This document shows positions 1 to 7,392 of a stretch of 64,000 bases of DNA, piece after piece. Numbering within the stretch: the stretch's first letter is position 1; each line of letters begins with the position of its first letter. The position numbers and the translations under genes are program-made. A model generated the notes under the pieces. It saw nothing but the letters and a program-made list of their open reading frames with translations. It ran no database searches and was not told the DNA's origin. This stretch comes from DASXKD01 sp963806145 (GTDB taxonomy: Bacteria > Actinomycetota > Actinomycetes > Streptosporangiales > Streptosporangiaceae): the NCBI GenBank assembly GCA_963806145.1, contig CAWDXD010000038.1, forward strand, positions 437,483-501,482, in the 5' to 3' direction.

Positions 1-330
1 GCCCAGGAGGCCGGCGGCGAGCTGCGCCCGGTGGCCAAGCGCTCGGTGGGCAAGCCGAGCAAGGGCGGCCGTAAGTGGGCGGTCCGGCAGTGCGACCAGG
101 CGGGGGTCGCCGAGGCCGAGGTGGTCAGGCTGGCCCCGCCCGCGCCGTCGCGGTCCGACCGGCCGCTGCTGCAACCCCTGGTGCGCGACGGCGAGATGGT
201 GGGCGCCGAACCGCTGGCCAGGGCCAGGGAGCGGCACCAGGCCGCGCTGGCCGAGCTGCCCCCGCACGCGCTGCAGCTCTCCCGCGGCTACCCTGCGATC
301 CCTACGATTTTCGAGCCGAACGGCGGCTAG
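1..330 (+). CDS. pncB: nicotinate phosphoribosyltransferase, C-terminal end (partial)
   Basis: The frame is open from base 1, so only the last 109 residues are present. The segment reads VAKRSVGKPSKGGRKWAVR and ends LSRGYPAIPTIFE, which matches the C-terminal part of actinobacterial nicotinate phosphoribosyltransferase. That cytoplasmic enzyme joins nicotinate to PRPP in NAD salvage. The catalytic barrel lies outside the window. A nicotinamidase gene 680 bp downstream on the same strand makes the nicotinate it uses, which supports the call. The stop is followed at once by a GC-rich dispersed repeat. Confidence 0.85.
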   Translation, partial: AQEAGGELRPVAKRSVGKPSKGGRKWAVRQCDQAGVAEAEVVRLAPPAPSRSDRPLLQPLVRDGEMVGAEPLARARERHQAALAELPPHALQLSRGYPAIPTIFEPNGG

Positions 331-333
331 CGC

Positions 334-432
334 TGGCCCCTGGGGGGCGACCCCCGGAACCCCCGCGGGCTCAAGGCCCCGTTCCTTCGTCACGGGGCGT
401 TGGCCGACCGCCCCGCTGGCCCGGGGGGGCGA
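334..432 (+). repeat. GC-rich dispersed repeat, copy 1
   Basis: The sequence contains GGAACCCCCGCGGGCTCAAG, then CCCCGTTCCTTCGTCACGGG, flanked by GGGGGGCGACCCC blocks. The same string recurs at 13178-13321 and, inverted, at 24527-24652. A second partial GGGGGGGCGACCC block closes this copy near 432. It fills most of the gap between pncB and the next gene. I see no coding role. Confidence 0.75.
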
Positions 433-503
433 CCCGGCCCGCAGGCGCGTGCCCGCATCAATAACCCGTGGGCGCGCCTCCGGCCGCTCAGTACCCTGTG
501 GGC

Positions 504-977
504 ATGCATCCCACCGCGATCAAGGTTGCCGGTGTGCTCCGCGAGCTTGGCGTGACCGGAGACATCAGGGAACTGCCCGAGCCCGCCCCGACCGCGGCGA
601 CCGCGGCGGCCCAGCTCGGCTGCGAGGTCGGGGCGATCGCCAACAGCCTGGTCTTCAGCGCGGACGGCGCGCCGCTGCTGGTGCTGACCAGTGGCGCGCA
701 CCGGGTGGACACCGGCCGGGTGGCCGCCCTGGTCGGCGCGGACAAGGTCAAACGGGCCGACCCGGAGTTCGTCCGGGCGTCCACCGGCCAGGTGATCGGC
801 GGGGTGGCCCCGGTCGGCCACCCGGCCCCGCTGCGCACGCTGGTGGACACCGAACTCGGCTCCTACGACGTGGTGTGGGCCGCGGCCGGCCATGCGCACA
901 CGGTGTTCTCGACTTCGTTCGGCGAACTTGTCCGGATCACCGGCGGCACCCCCGCCACGGTGGGCGCCGGCGCCTGA
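504..977 (+). CDS. YbaK/EbsC-type aminoacyl-tRNA editing protein
   Basis: The 157-residue product fits the YbaK/ProX family, which hydrolyses mischarged aminoacyl-tRNA in trans. Visible family features are the early alpha-helical lead, CEVGAIANSLVF (the IxKTLVF-type strand), VLTSGAHRVD, and the closing loop VIGGVAPVGHPAPL with its conserved GG and P residues. The conserved lysine of bacterial YbaK is not obvious in the IANSLVF strand, as is common in this actinobacterial subgroup. The ATG at 504 is chosen because the sequence MHPTAIKVAG starts the conserved fold. An in-frame start at 468 would only add a weak leader overlapping repeat-derived DNA. It lies 33 bp from pncA and may be co-transcribed with it. 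Confidence 0.8.
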   Translation: MHPTAIKVAGVLRELGVTGDIRELPEPAPTAATAAAQLGCEVGAIANSLVFSADGAPLLVLTSGAHRVDTGRVAALVGADKVKRADPEFVRASTGQVIGGVAPVGHPAPLRTLVDTELGSYDVVWAAAGHAHTVFSTSFGELVRITGGTPATVGAGA

Positions 978-1009
978 CGGATTCGTGACAGGCACCGTAG
1001 GCTCGGGCC

Positions 1010-1582
1010 ATGCGCGCGCTGATCGTCGTGGATGTGCAGAACGACTTCTGTGAAGGCGGGTCGCTGGCCGTGACCGGCGGGTCGGCCTTGGCGGCGGTGA
1101 TCAGCGCCTACCTGGCGGCCGAGGGCGGCAGCTACGCCCACGTGGTCGCCTCGCGGGACCATCACATCGATCCCGGCGATCACTTCTCCGATCACCCGGA
1201 CTTCGCCGGGTCCTGGCCGCCGCACTGCGTGGCCGGCACGGCAGGCGCCGAGTTCCACCCGGACCTGGACACCGGCCGGCTGGAGACGGTGTTCAGCAAG
1301 GGCGCCCATGCCGCGGCCTACAGCGGGTTCGAGGGCACCGACGATGCGGGCACGCCGCTGGCCGCCTGGCTGCGCGAGCGCGGCGTGGACGCGCTGGACG
1401 TGGCCGGCATCGCCACCGACTACTGCGTCCGGGCGACGGCACTGGATGCGGCGCGGGAGGGATTTGCCACCCGGGTGCTGCTCCCGCTGACCGTCGGGGT
1501 TGACCCGGTCACCACCGGGGAGGCGGTTGCCGCCCTGCGGGACGCCGGGGTCGTCCTTGACCTCTCGCGCGGCACGGCGTAA
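1010..1582 (+). CDS. pncA: nicotinamidase / isochorismatase-family hydrolase
   Basis: This 190-residue cytoplasmic hydrolase converts nicotinamide to nicotinate and ammonia. The catalytic triad is complete: D8 in VVDVQNDF, K97 in VFSKG and C139 in ATDYCVRATALD. The metal site is D50, H52 and H58 in SRDHHIDPGDHFSDH. The length is usual for actinobacterial PncA. Its product is the substrate of the PncB encoded at the left edge, so the two form a NAD salvage pair with the YbaK gene between them. Confidence 0.9.
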   Translation: MRALIVVDVQNDFCEGGSLAVTGGSALAAVISAYLAAEGGSYAHVVASRDHHIDPGDHFSDHPDFAGSWPPHCVAGTAGAEFHPDLDTGRLETVFSKGAHAAAYSGFEGTDDAGTPLAAWLRERGVDALDVAGIATDYCVRATALDAAREGFATRVLLPLTVGVDPVTTGEAVAALRDAGVVLDLSRGTA

Positions 1583-1791
1583 CCGCAGGCCGGGGCGGGC
1601 ACCGCCCGCGGTCCGTGCGCTCTTCGTGGTCGGCGTGCGCCGCTTGCCCCGCCAGCGGATCGGCCTGGCCGGCCCGTCACCCGGAGGTCCTGAGCGGGAC
1701 TAGGGTCGTGGGGGCGGCACCCGCGGTGCCGCCCTCTATTCGGACGTGGCAGCGGGCGCGGCAGCGCCTGCCGGAAAGTGGGGTTGCCGCG

Positions 1792-2199
1792 ATGGCGGAC
1801 TGGAACAGCAAGATCATCGAGGAGTTTCGTGCCAACGAGGGCAAGGTGGGCGGCCCGTTCGAGGGCGCGCCGCTGCTCCTGCTGCACACCGTGGGCGCCA
1901 GGACCGGCCAGCAGCGGGTGAACCCGATGATGTACCGGCCGGTGCCAGGCGGTTACGCGGTATTCGCTTCCAAGGGCGGTGCCCCCACGAACCCGGACTG
2001 GTACCACAATCTGCTGGCCCACCCGGACGTGGAGGCCGAGATCGGCACCGAGACGGTGAAGTTCCGCGCCCGGGTGGCCGAAGGCGCGGAGCGGGACCAG
2101 ATCTGGGAAGCGCACAAGGCCGTGAACCCGGGGTTCGCCGACTACGAGACGAAGACCACCAGGCATATCCCGGTCGTCATCCTCGAGGCCGCCGCCTAG
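1792..2199 (+). CDS. deazaflavin (F420)-dependent nitroreductase-family protein
   Basis: The 135-residue product opens MADWNSKIIEEFRANEGKVG and carries LLLLHTVGARTG, PTNPDWYHNLLAHPDV and a closing TRHIPVVIL strand. These are the hallmarks of the DDN/Rv3547-like split-beta-barrel family that binds F420. The physiological substrate is unknown. The ATG at 1792 starts exactly at the conserved N-terminus. A longer in-frame start at 1615 would add low-complexity sequence with no family match. The next gene begins 20 bp downstream. Confidence 0.85.
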   Translation: MADWNSKIIEEFRANEGKVGGPFEGAPLLLLHTVGARTGQQRVNPMMYRPVPGGYAVFASKGGAPTNPDWYHNLLAHPDVEAEIGTETVKFRARVAEGAERDQIWEAHKAVNPGFADYETKTTRHIPVVILEAAA

Positions 2200-2219
2200 C
2201 CGCGGGCACGGGTGCTCTG

Positions 2220-3401
2220 GTGACCAAGTGGTCCCTGGGATGCGTCGCGGAGCGGCGGGCCCGGCTGGCTCGCCGGCACCTCCTGGCGGCGCCGGCCCGG
2301 GCGGAGACGGCCGCCGAGGTGGCGGCGGCCATGATCGCCCTGCACGGCACCGATCCCGCGTCGGTGTACCTCGCCGCCTGGGCCCGCAGCGCGGATGGGC
2401 ACCGGGCGATCGGGCACGCCGCCGTCGGGCGAGCCCTGTACCAGGACCATGAATTGCACCGGATGCTGGGCATGCGCCGGACCATGTTCGTCGTCCCGGC
2501 CGGACTGGCTCCCGTCATCCAGGCGGCCTGCACGGACCAGGTCGCGGAACGGATGCGCAAGGGGCTGGTACGTGACCTCGCCACGGCCGGTGTCGCCGCC
2601 GACGCGGGGCGCTGGCTCGACGAGGTCGGCGATGCCACGGTCAAGGCCCTGACCGCCCGGGGCGCCGCGACCGGCGCCGAGCTGTCCCGCGACGAGCCGC
2701 GGCTGCGCACCCAGCTCGTCTACGCCGAGGGCAAGAGCTACGGCGGCTCCGCCAGCATCACCACCCGGGTGCTGATGCTGCTCTCCGCGGAGCGGCGGAT
2801 CGCCCGCGGCCGCCCCCGGGGCGGCTGGACCTCCAGCCAGTACGAGTGGACGCCAGCCCAGCCCTGGCCGGCCGGTTCCGCGGCGGACGCCCGGGCCGAA
2901 CTGGCCCGCCGCTGGCTGCTGGCGTTCGGCCCGGCGCCAGTCTCCGACCTGCAATGGTGGACCGGCTGGACGGCCGGCCAGGCGCGGGCAGCGCTCGGCC
3001 AGCTCGCCACCGCCCAGGTGGATCTCGACGGCACCCCGGGCGTCGTCCTGGCCGGTGATCAGGATCCGGAGCCGGTCTCCGAGCCGTGGGCGGCGCTGCT
3101 GCCCGCACTGGACCCGACCCCGATGGGCTGGCGGGAGCGGGGCTGGTTCCTCGGTGACCACGGGGCAGCCCTGTTCGACCGCTCCGGGAACATCGGGCCC
3201 ACCATCTGGTGGGACGGCCGGATCGTGGGCGGCTGGGCGCAGCGCCGGGACGGCGATGTCGTGTTCCGCCTGCTCGAAGATGCTGGAGCCGAGGCGGCCA
3301 CGGGGATCACCGCGGAGGCGGCGAACCTCCAGGCGTGGCTGGGCCCGGCCCGGGTCACCCCGCGCTTCCGCACCCCCCTGGAACGCGAGCTCTCCGCCTG
3401 A
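2220..3401 (+). CDS. winged-helix DNA-binding protein, AlkZ-like (HTH_42) family
   Basis: The 393-residue protein matches the HTH_42/AlkZ-like family. It has an N-terminal segment with AAMIALHGTDPASVYLAAWAR and LHRMLGMRRTMFVVP, a central winged-helix region ending TTRVLMLLSAERRIARGRPRG, and a C-terminal part with GWFLGDHGAALFDRSGNIGPTIWWDGRIVGGWAQ. Family members include DNA glycosylases that unhook interstrand crosslinks (AlkZ), so a DNA-repair role is possible but unproven. The GTG at 2220 is preferred because conserved sequence begins at once. It follows the DDN-like gene closely and may be co-transcribed. Confidence 0.75.
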   Translation: MTKWSLGCVAERRARLARRHLLAAPARAETAAEVAAAMIALHGTDPASVYLAAWARSADGHRAIGHAAVGRALYQDHELHRMLGMRRTMFVVPAGLAPVIQAACTDQVAERMRKGLVRDLATAGVAADAGRWLDEVGDATVKALTARGAATGAELSRDEPRLRTQLVYAEGKSYGGSASITTRVLMLLSAERRIARGRPRGGWTSSQYEWTPAQPWPAGSAADARAELARRWLLAFGPAPVSDLQWWTGWTAGQARAALGQLATAQVDLDGTPGVVLAGDQDPEPVSEPWAALLPALDPTPMGWRERGWFLGDHGAALFDRSGNIGPTIWWDGRIVGGWAQRRDGDVVFRLLEDAGAEAATGITAEAANLQAWLGPARVTPRFRTPLERELSA

Positions 3402-3404
3402 CCG

Positions 3405-3620
3405 CACGTCGGGCACCTCGTGCACCGCCGTCGGGGGCTTGTCCAATACCGGGCTGGCCGAGCACTGGGACGGGACGAGCTGGGCGGTTCAGCCCACGCC
3501 CGTGCGAAGTACGGGACCGCGACCTTCGCGGGCCTGGCCGGGGTCTCCTGCCTGCCGGCCACCTACTGCACCGCCGTCGGGTCCTACAACCGGGCAGAGC
3601 CGCTGGCCGACCACGAGTAG
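3405..3620 (+). pseudogene. remnant of a Cys-containing repeat protein
   Basis: Two adjacent frames each contain a recognisable repeat half: TSCTAVGGLSNTGLAEHWDG, continuing TSWAVQPTP, in one frame, and GVSCLPATYCTAVGSYNRA in the next. This SC..C.AVG...WDGTSW pattern is typical of secreted actinobacterial repeat proteins. The frame changes near 3510, there is no start codon, and only about one and a half repeats remain. It is best read as a decayed fragment. Confidence 0.55.
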
Positions 3621-3663
3621 CGGGGTCTCTCCCCGGCCGTCACGGCGGCATCTCCTCGCTTGA

Positions 3664-3701
3664 CTTTGTGGTACAAAGAGAGCTAGCTTTGTGCCACAAA
3701 G
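3664..3701 (+). promoter_or_regulatory. paired palindromic operators of cassette 1
   Basis: Two near-identical inverted repeats lie 23 bp apart just upstream of the membrane-protein gene: CTTTGTGGTACAAAG at 3664-3678 and the perfect CTTTGTGCCACAAAG at 3687-3701. An AAGGAG ribosome site and the ATG at 3722 follow. The paralogous cassette at 27 kb has differently sequenced palindromes in the same place. Autoregulation by the winged-helix protein at 4381 is inferred. Confidence 0.7.
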
Positions 3702-3721
3702 GTTGAGGGAAGGAGCCGGAC

Positions 3722-4384
3722 ATGAACGAGGAAGCTGGCACCAGAAATGTTCCGGAGTCCGCGGAGCCGGTGGGCATGGACGCCCGGGGCGCGGCGGTCA
3801 TCATGCAGCAGGCCCGGAAGCGGGCCGGGAGCGAGTTGCGGGTCAGGCGCCCGCTGCTGTTCGTGACCTGGGGACTGGCCATGCTGATCGGTTATGGCGC
3901 GATATGGCTGTCGGTCCGCGGGCAGCATCCCTTTCACGGGCCGGCCTGGCAGGCCTTGCTACTGTCGCTCCTGCTTCTGCTGATCGCCCTGATCGTCACC
4001 GCGCAGATCGTGGACTGGGCAGCCAGCGGCGTCGGAGGCCGGTCCGAGATTCAGCGGGGCATCTTCGCGCTGGCCGTGGTCGCCGGGTACGCCGCACTGC
4101 TGCTCGAGAAGACCGCGATGGGGAGCGCCGGTGCCAGCCGGCCGGTGCAGGCCATGCTGGGGGCCACCGCGCCGATGCTGGCGGCGGGCCTGGTCTTGGT
4201 CGCCACTTCCGCAGTCGCCGCGCGGCTGAACTGGGCCCGGCTCGCCGTGGGCCTCTGGCTGCTCGCCGTGGCGGCCGGCGGCGCCTGGGGCGGCCCGGTG
4301 ACCACCTTCGCGGTCTGCGCGCTGGCCGGCGGCGGTGGCGTCCTGCTCATGGCCATCATCGAGCCCCGGCTGCGCCGGTCATGA
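3722..4384 (+). CDS. multi-pass membrane protein of cassette 1
   Basis: The 220-residue product has a polar N-terminal tail of about 40 residues and then about six hydrophobic segments: FVTWGLAMLIGYGAIWL, ALLLSLLLLLIALIVTAQI, FALAVVAGYAALLL, APMLAAGLVLVATSAV, LAVGLWLLAVAAGGAW and TTFAVCALAGGGGVLLMAII. I do not recognise a functional family. Its paralogue at 27150 shares the block GAIWLSVRGQHPFHGP (GGIWLSVLGQHPYTGP there) at the first membrane span. The stop overlaps the ATG of the downstream regulator (ATGA), so the two are translationally coupled. A sensor or partner of that regulator is possible. Confidence 0.75.
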   Translation: MNEEAGTRNVPESAEPVGMDARGAAVIMQQARKRAGSELRVRRPLLFVTWGLAMLIGYGAIWLSVRGQHPFHGPAWQALLLSLLLLLIALIVTAQIVDWAASGVGGRSEIQRGIFALAVVAGYAALLLEKTAMGSAGASRPVQAMLGATAPMLAAGLVLVATSAVAARLNWARLAVGLWLLAVAAGGAWGGPVTTFAVCALAGGGGVLLMAIIEPRLRRS

Positions 4385-4707
4385 GCGAAGAAGAACTGGA
4401 CCAGGCGATCCACGTGCCGGCCAGGCTGCGCATCATGGTGACGCTGGCGAGCCTGCCCGACGGAGATGACCTGTCCTTCACCAGGCTCCAGGACCTGATC
4501 GGGCTCACCCCAGGCAACCTGATCACGCACCTGCGCAAGCTTGAAGACACCGGGTACATCACGACACAACGGAACGGCAGCGGTGTCACCGCCCGGACCG
4601 CGGTCGCGCTCACCAGCGGCGGCCGGGCCGCGCTGGACCGCTACAGCGCGGCGCTGCGGGAACTGCTCGACTCGGCCGCGCCCCCGGTCACCGGGACACG
4701 CACCTGA
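4381..4707 (+). CDS. winged-helix transcriptional regulator of cassette 1
   Basis: The 108-residue protein is a compact winged helix of the MarR/ArsR-like type (winged-helix Pfam clan, HTH_27-like). It starts SEEELDQAIHVPARLRIMVT, with recognition region LSFTRLQDLIGLTPGNLITH and LRKLEDTGYI, and wing TTQRNGSGVTARTAVALT. There is no effector domain, which fits repression controlled through its coupled membrane protein or by protein contacts. Its start overlaps the preceding stop by four bases. It is close in sequence to the regulator at 27809. The palindromes at 3664-3701 are the likely targets. Confidence 0.85.
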   Translation: MSEEELDQAIHVPARLRIMVTLASLPDGDDLSFTRLQDLIGLTPGNLITHLRKLEDTGYITTQRNGSGVTARTAVALTSGGRAALDRYSAALRELLDSAAPPVTGTRT

Positions 4708-4724
4708 CAACGGAAATGGAACCA

Positions 4725-4752
4725 GCGGACGCCGGCCCTGCCCGGCGTCCGC
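4725..4752 (+). terminator. hairpin after cassette 1
   Basis: GCGGACGCCGG at 4725-4735 pairs perfectly with CCGGCGTCCGC at 4742-4752 around a 6-nt loop, 18 bases after the regulator's stop. There is no T-tract, as is common for actinobacterial hairpins. Confidence 0.6.
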
Positions 4753-4828
4753 GCGCGGCGCGGCTACCTTAAGTGGCCATCAGTGCATCGGCCCTTCGGG
4801 GTGGTGGAGACGGTCGGACGTGCGCCGG

Positions 4829-5210
4829 TCAGGACCACCCGTCCTGATGCTCGATGTAGCTGCGCAAGGCAGGAATGGGGCGCCGCCGACCGATCAGGCG
4901 AAGTTGGACCCGACCACAGCCGTTTGGCCCGCCAGTAGTGGCGGCGCAGGTCTGGGGGACTCGGCTCGCAGCCTGCGGGAGGATATGCCGCCGAGGCTGT
5001 TGACCAGGCCGAAGATGGCCACCATGGGCGGGAAGTTCACCGCCAGGTACACGTGCTCGGGGTTCCCCGTTAAACTCCAGCAGTTCCGCCCGAAGTCCGC
5101 GCACACGTCCCGCATGATCTGCCCCATGCATCCCAGGCGGGCCTGGCCGAAGACCGGTTGCCGGTATTTGGCGGTGAAAACACGGATGCTTGCCTGTGCA
5201 GATGCAGCCG
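4829..5210 (-). pseudogene. tnpA: tnpA (Y1 transposase) pseudogene
   Basis: Pieces of IS200 TnpA alternate between two minus-strand frames: VFTAKYRQPVFGQ and IMRDVCADFGRN; then ELLEFNGEP in the other frame; then EHVYLAVNFPPMV and LVNSLGGISSRRLR back in the first; then SYIEHQDGWS at the end. At least three frame changes are needed. The HUH motif reads HVY instead of HVH, so one metal histidine is lost as well. The encoded single-strand transposase is therefore dead. Confidence 0.75.
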
Positions 5211-5242
5211 TATTTGGCCATGAATTCGAATACACTTTCAGC

Positions 5243-6448
5243 ATGCAGCTCCGGTACAACTACCGCCTTGACCCGTGGCCCCGTCATCGGATCGCTCTGC
5301 AGAAGGCGTTCGGTTGTGCCCGCGTGGTGTTCAACGACGCGCTGCGGACCCGGGAAGCTGCTCACCAGGCCGGGGAGCCCTACGTCACCGACAGGGATCT
5401 GTCGGTCCGGCTGACCGCTGTCAAGAAGGCACCGGAGCGGGCGTGGCTGAACGAGGTCTCCTCGGTGGTGCTCCAGCAGGCTCTCGCGGACCTAAACATG
5501 GCGTACCGGAACTTCTTCGCCTCCATCAAGGGCACCCGCAAGGGGCCGACGGTGGAGAAGCCCAGGTTCCGGTCCCGCAAGGATCAGCGGCAGGCCATTC
5601 GCTTCACCGCCAACGCCCGCTTCCGGGTGCTCCCGAACGGGAAGCTACGGCTGCCTAAGATAGGGGACGTGCCGGTCCGGTGGTCGAGGCCACTGCCGTC
5701 CGAGCCATCATCGGTCACCCTGGTCAGGGACTCCGCCGGCCGGTACTTCGCCTCGTTCGTCATCGAGTCCCAGCCGGGCGCACGGATCGAGGCTGACCCG
5801 GTTGTGGGCATCGACCTCGGGCTCGGGCACTTTGCTGTCCTTTCGGACGGACGGAAGATCGCCGCCCCGAGGTTTCTTCGCCACGCGGAAAAACTGCTCA
5901 AGCGCAGGCAGCAGGACCTGTCGCGCAAGCAGAAAGGCTCCCGGAATCGGGACAAGGCCCGGCTCAAGGTCGCCCGCGCGCACGCGAAGGTGGCCGACGC
6001 GCGGCGGGACTTCCACCACCAGTTGTCCACAGCGCTGATCCGTGAAAACCAAGCGGTCGCCGTGGAAGACCTGGCGGTGAAAGGGCTCGGGCGCACTCGC
6101 CTGGCCAAATCCGTCCATGACGCCGGGTGGTCGTCGTTCGTGGGCATGCTGGAGTACAAGGCCCGGCTGCACGGGCGCTCCTTCATCAAGATCGGCCGGT
6201 TCCAGCCGACCTCGCAAACCTGCTCGGCCTGCGGGGTGAAAGACGGCCCCAAGCCGCTCCACGTCCGCGCCTGGCGGTGTCGGGGGTGCGGGTTGTGGCT
6301 GGACCGGGATATCAACGCGGCGATCAACATCGCCAAGGCCGCCGGCCTGGCGGTGACAGCCTGCAGAGCGCAGGTAAGACCAGGGCTTGCCTTGGCACAG
6401 CGCGGCGAAACAGGAACCCACCCGAAGTCACCGCAGGAAGCGACGTGA
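5243..6448 (+). CDS. tnpB: TnpB, RNA-guided RuvC nuclease of IS605 type
   Basis: The 401-residue protein begins MQLRYNYRLDPWPRHR, the usual N-terminus. A helix-turn-helix/OrfB region comes first, then RuvC-I D191 in VVGIDLGLGHFAVLS, RuvC-II E275 in VAVEDLAVKG, a C4 zinc ribbon (C327, C330, C346, C349) and RuvC-III LDRDINAAINI with the last aspartate at 354/356. All catalytic residues are present and no frame break is seen. TnpB proteins are programmable DNA nucleases guided by an omega RNA from the element's right end, and they favour retention of the element. The ATG at 5243 is chosen; an upstream open stretch to 4541 is the antisense of tnpA and is not coding. Confidence 0.9.
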   Translation: MQLRYNYRLDPWPRHRIALQKAFGCARVVFNDALRTREAAHQAGEPYVTDRDLSVRLTAVKKAPERAWLNEVSSVVLQQALADLNMAYRNFFASIKGTRKGPTVEKPRFRSRKDQRQAIRFTANARFRVLPNGKLRLPKIGDVPVRWSRPLPSEPSSVTLVRDSAGRYFASFVIESQPGARIEADPVVGIDLGLGHFAVLSDGRKIAAPRFLRHAEKLLKRRQQDLSRKQKGSRNRDKARLKVARAHAKVADARRDFHHQLSTALIRENQAVAVEDLAVKGLGRTRLAKSVHDAGWSSFVGMLEYKARLHGRSFIKIGRFQPTSQTCSACGVKDGPKPLHVRAWRCRGCGLWLDRDINAAINIAKAAGLAVTACRAQVRPGLALAQRGETGTHPKSPQEAT

Positions 6449-6489
6449 CAGGCGGGAATCTCCGCCCCTCAGAGCGGAGAGGAAGTCAA
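6380..6489 (+). ncRNA. candidate omega (reRNA) scaffold at the IS right end
   Basis: TnpB guides derive from the 3' end of tnpB through the right end of the element. Here that interval holds the hairpin CTCCGC-N8-GCGGAG at 6460-6479 and the conserved closing GAGGAAGTCAA. The guide would be the flanking sequence from about 6490, which is the 3' end of the DUF3039 gene. The 5' limit is a guess. This is inferred from the family, not shown directly. Confidence 0.4.
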
Positions 6490-6740
6490 TCGCCGTCGGG
6501 GATCGACTCGTAGATGCGCTTGCAGTCCGGGCAGACCGGGAATCGCGACGGGTCGCGGGTTGGCACCCACTTCTTCCCGCACAGCGCAATCACCGGGGTG
6601 CCGCTCACCGCGCTGTCCACGATCTTGTCCTTCACGACATAGTGCGCGAACCGCTCGTGATCGCCGTCACCGGTGGAAAGGTCCGGCCGGACATCGCTGT
6701 CCTCGCGGGTTCCCTGCTGGGGAAGCACTTCGGTACTCAC
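6486..6740 (-). CDS. DUF3039 domain-containing small protein
   Basis: The 84-residue protein has the conserved core HYVVKDKIVDSAVSGTPVIA, LCGKKWVPTRDP and a closing CPDCKRIYESIP. The cysteines CG and CPDC form a probable zinc site. Function is unknown, but the family is widespread in actinobacteria. The stop codon at 6486-6488 is made of IS605 right-end bases (GGAAGTCAA on the plus strand), so the insertion clipped the gene at its last codons. The conserved core is intact. Confidence 0.85.
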   Translation of the reverse strand: MSTEVLPQQGTREDSDVRPDLSTGDGDHERFAHYVVKDKIVDSAVSGTPVIALCGKKWVPTRDPSRFPVCPDCKRIYESIPDGD

Positions 6741-6761
6741 GGCACGTGAGTCTACTCCGCC

Positions 6762-7334
6762 TCAGTTGAGCTCCGGATCTTCCGGATAGGTCGCCACCAA
6801 GGCGAGGACACCGCCGGACCGGCGCAGCACGGCCCGCCAGAGTTGCTCGGGTTCCGGGTCGAAGACGTCGGCCGGCTCGGCGGGCAGGACATACCACGCG
6901 CCTTCCTCGATCTCCGCCTGGAGCTGCCCCGGTCCCCAGCCGGCGTAGCCGGCAAAGACCCGGAACGAGGCGATCCCCCCCGCCACGAGCTGCGGCGGAG
7001 TGTCCAGGTCGATCAGGCCGACCCGGGACGGCAGCGGCGTGGAGTCCAGCGCGCGCCACCCCACGGGCTCCTCCTTGCCCGGCACGCTGGCCAGGCCCAG
7101 CGCGCTGTTCGGCGCGACCGGCCCGCCCTTGAAGACCACGGACGGGTCGCTGACCAGTTCCGTCCACGGCTCGAGCACGCGCCCGACGGGCACCTTCGTC
7201 GGCCGGTTCAGCACCACGCCGAGAGTCCCCTCCTCGGGCTCGTCCTCCACGACCAGCACCACGGTGCGCTTGAAGTTAGGGTCCCCCAGCATCGGTGTCG
7301 CTACCAGCAGCCGCCCCGCCCGGACCTCGTCCAT
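6762..7334 (-). CDS. YqgE/AlgH family protein
   Basis: The 190-residue product starts MDEVRAGRLLVATPMLGDPN and includes VVLVVEDEPEEGTLGVVLNR, VFKGGPV and FAGYAGWGPGQLQAEI. These are diagnostic of the YqgE/AlgH fold. The role is unknown in actinobacteria; in Pseudomonas AlgH has been tied to regulation. The start at 7334 is chosen because the conserved sequence begins there. It lies 21 bp from DUF3039 on the same strand, so the two may share a transcript. Confidence 0.9.
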   Translation of the reverse strand: MDEVRAGRLLVATPMLGDPNFKRTVVLVVEDEPEEGTLGVVLNRPTKVPVGRVLEPWTELVSDPSVVFKGGPVAPNSALGLASVPGKEEPVGWRALDSTPLPSRVGLIDLDTPPQLVAGGIASFRVFAGYAGWGPGQLQAEIEEGAWYVLPAEPADVFDPEPEQLWRAVLRRSGGVLALVATYPEDPELN

Positions 7335-7392
7335 GCCTCCATTCTCGCCGATGCCGGGCACCCGCGATCCCGCCTGGCCGCGGGCGGCGCGG

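Larger units (their letters stand above)
4829..6489 (+). mobile_element. IS200/IS605-family element with degenerate tnpA and intact tnpB
   Basis: A Y1-transposase remnant on the minus strand is divergently oriented to a full-length tnpB on the plus strand, the standard IS605 layout. The right end shows the usual actinobacterial IS605 hairpin (CTCCGC...GCGGAG, 6460-6479) followed by GAGGAAGTCAA. That end falls exactly on the stop codon of the next gene. The left end lies upstream of 4829, probably in 4755-4828, and I could not fix it because the element makes no target duplication. With tnpA dead, self-transposition is unlikely unless a relative supplies TnpA. Confidence 0.8.

Noticed and set aside
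4541..5242. Long N-terminal extension of TnpB
   Set aside because: The stretch is antisense to tnpA remnants and to the regulator gene; family TnpB begins at 5243.
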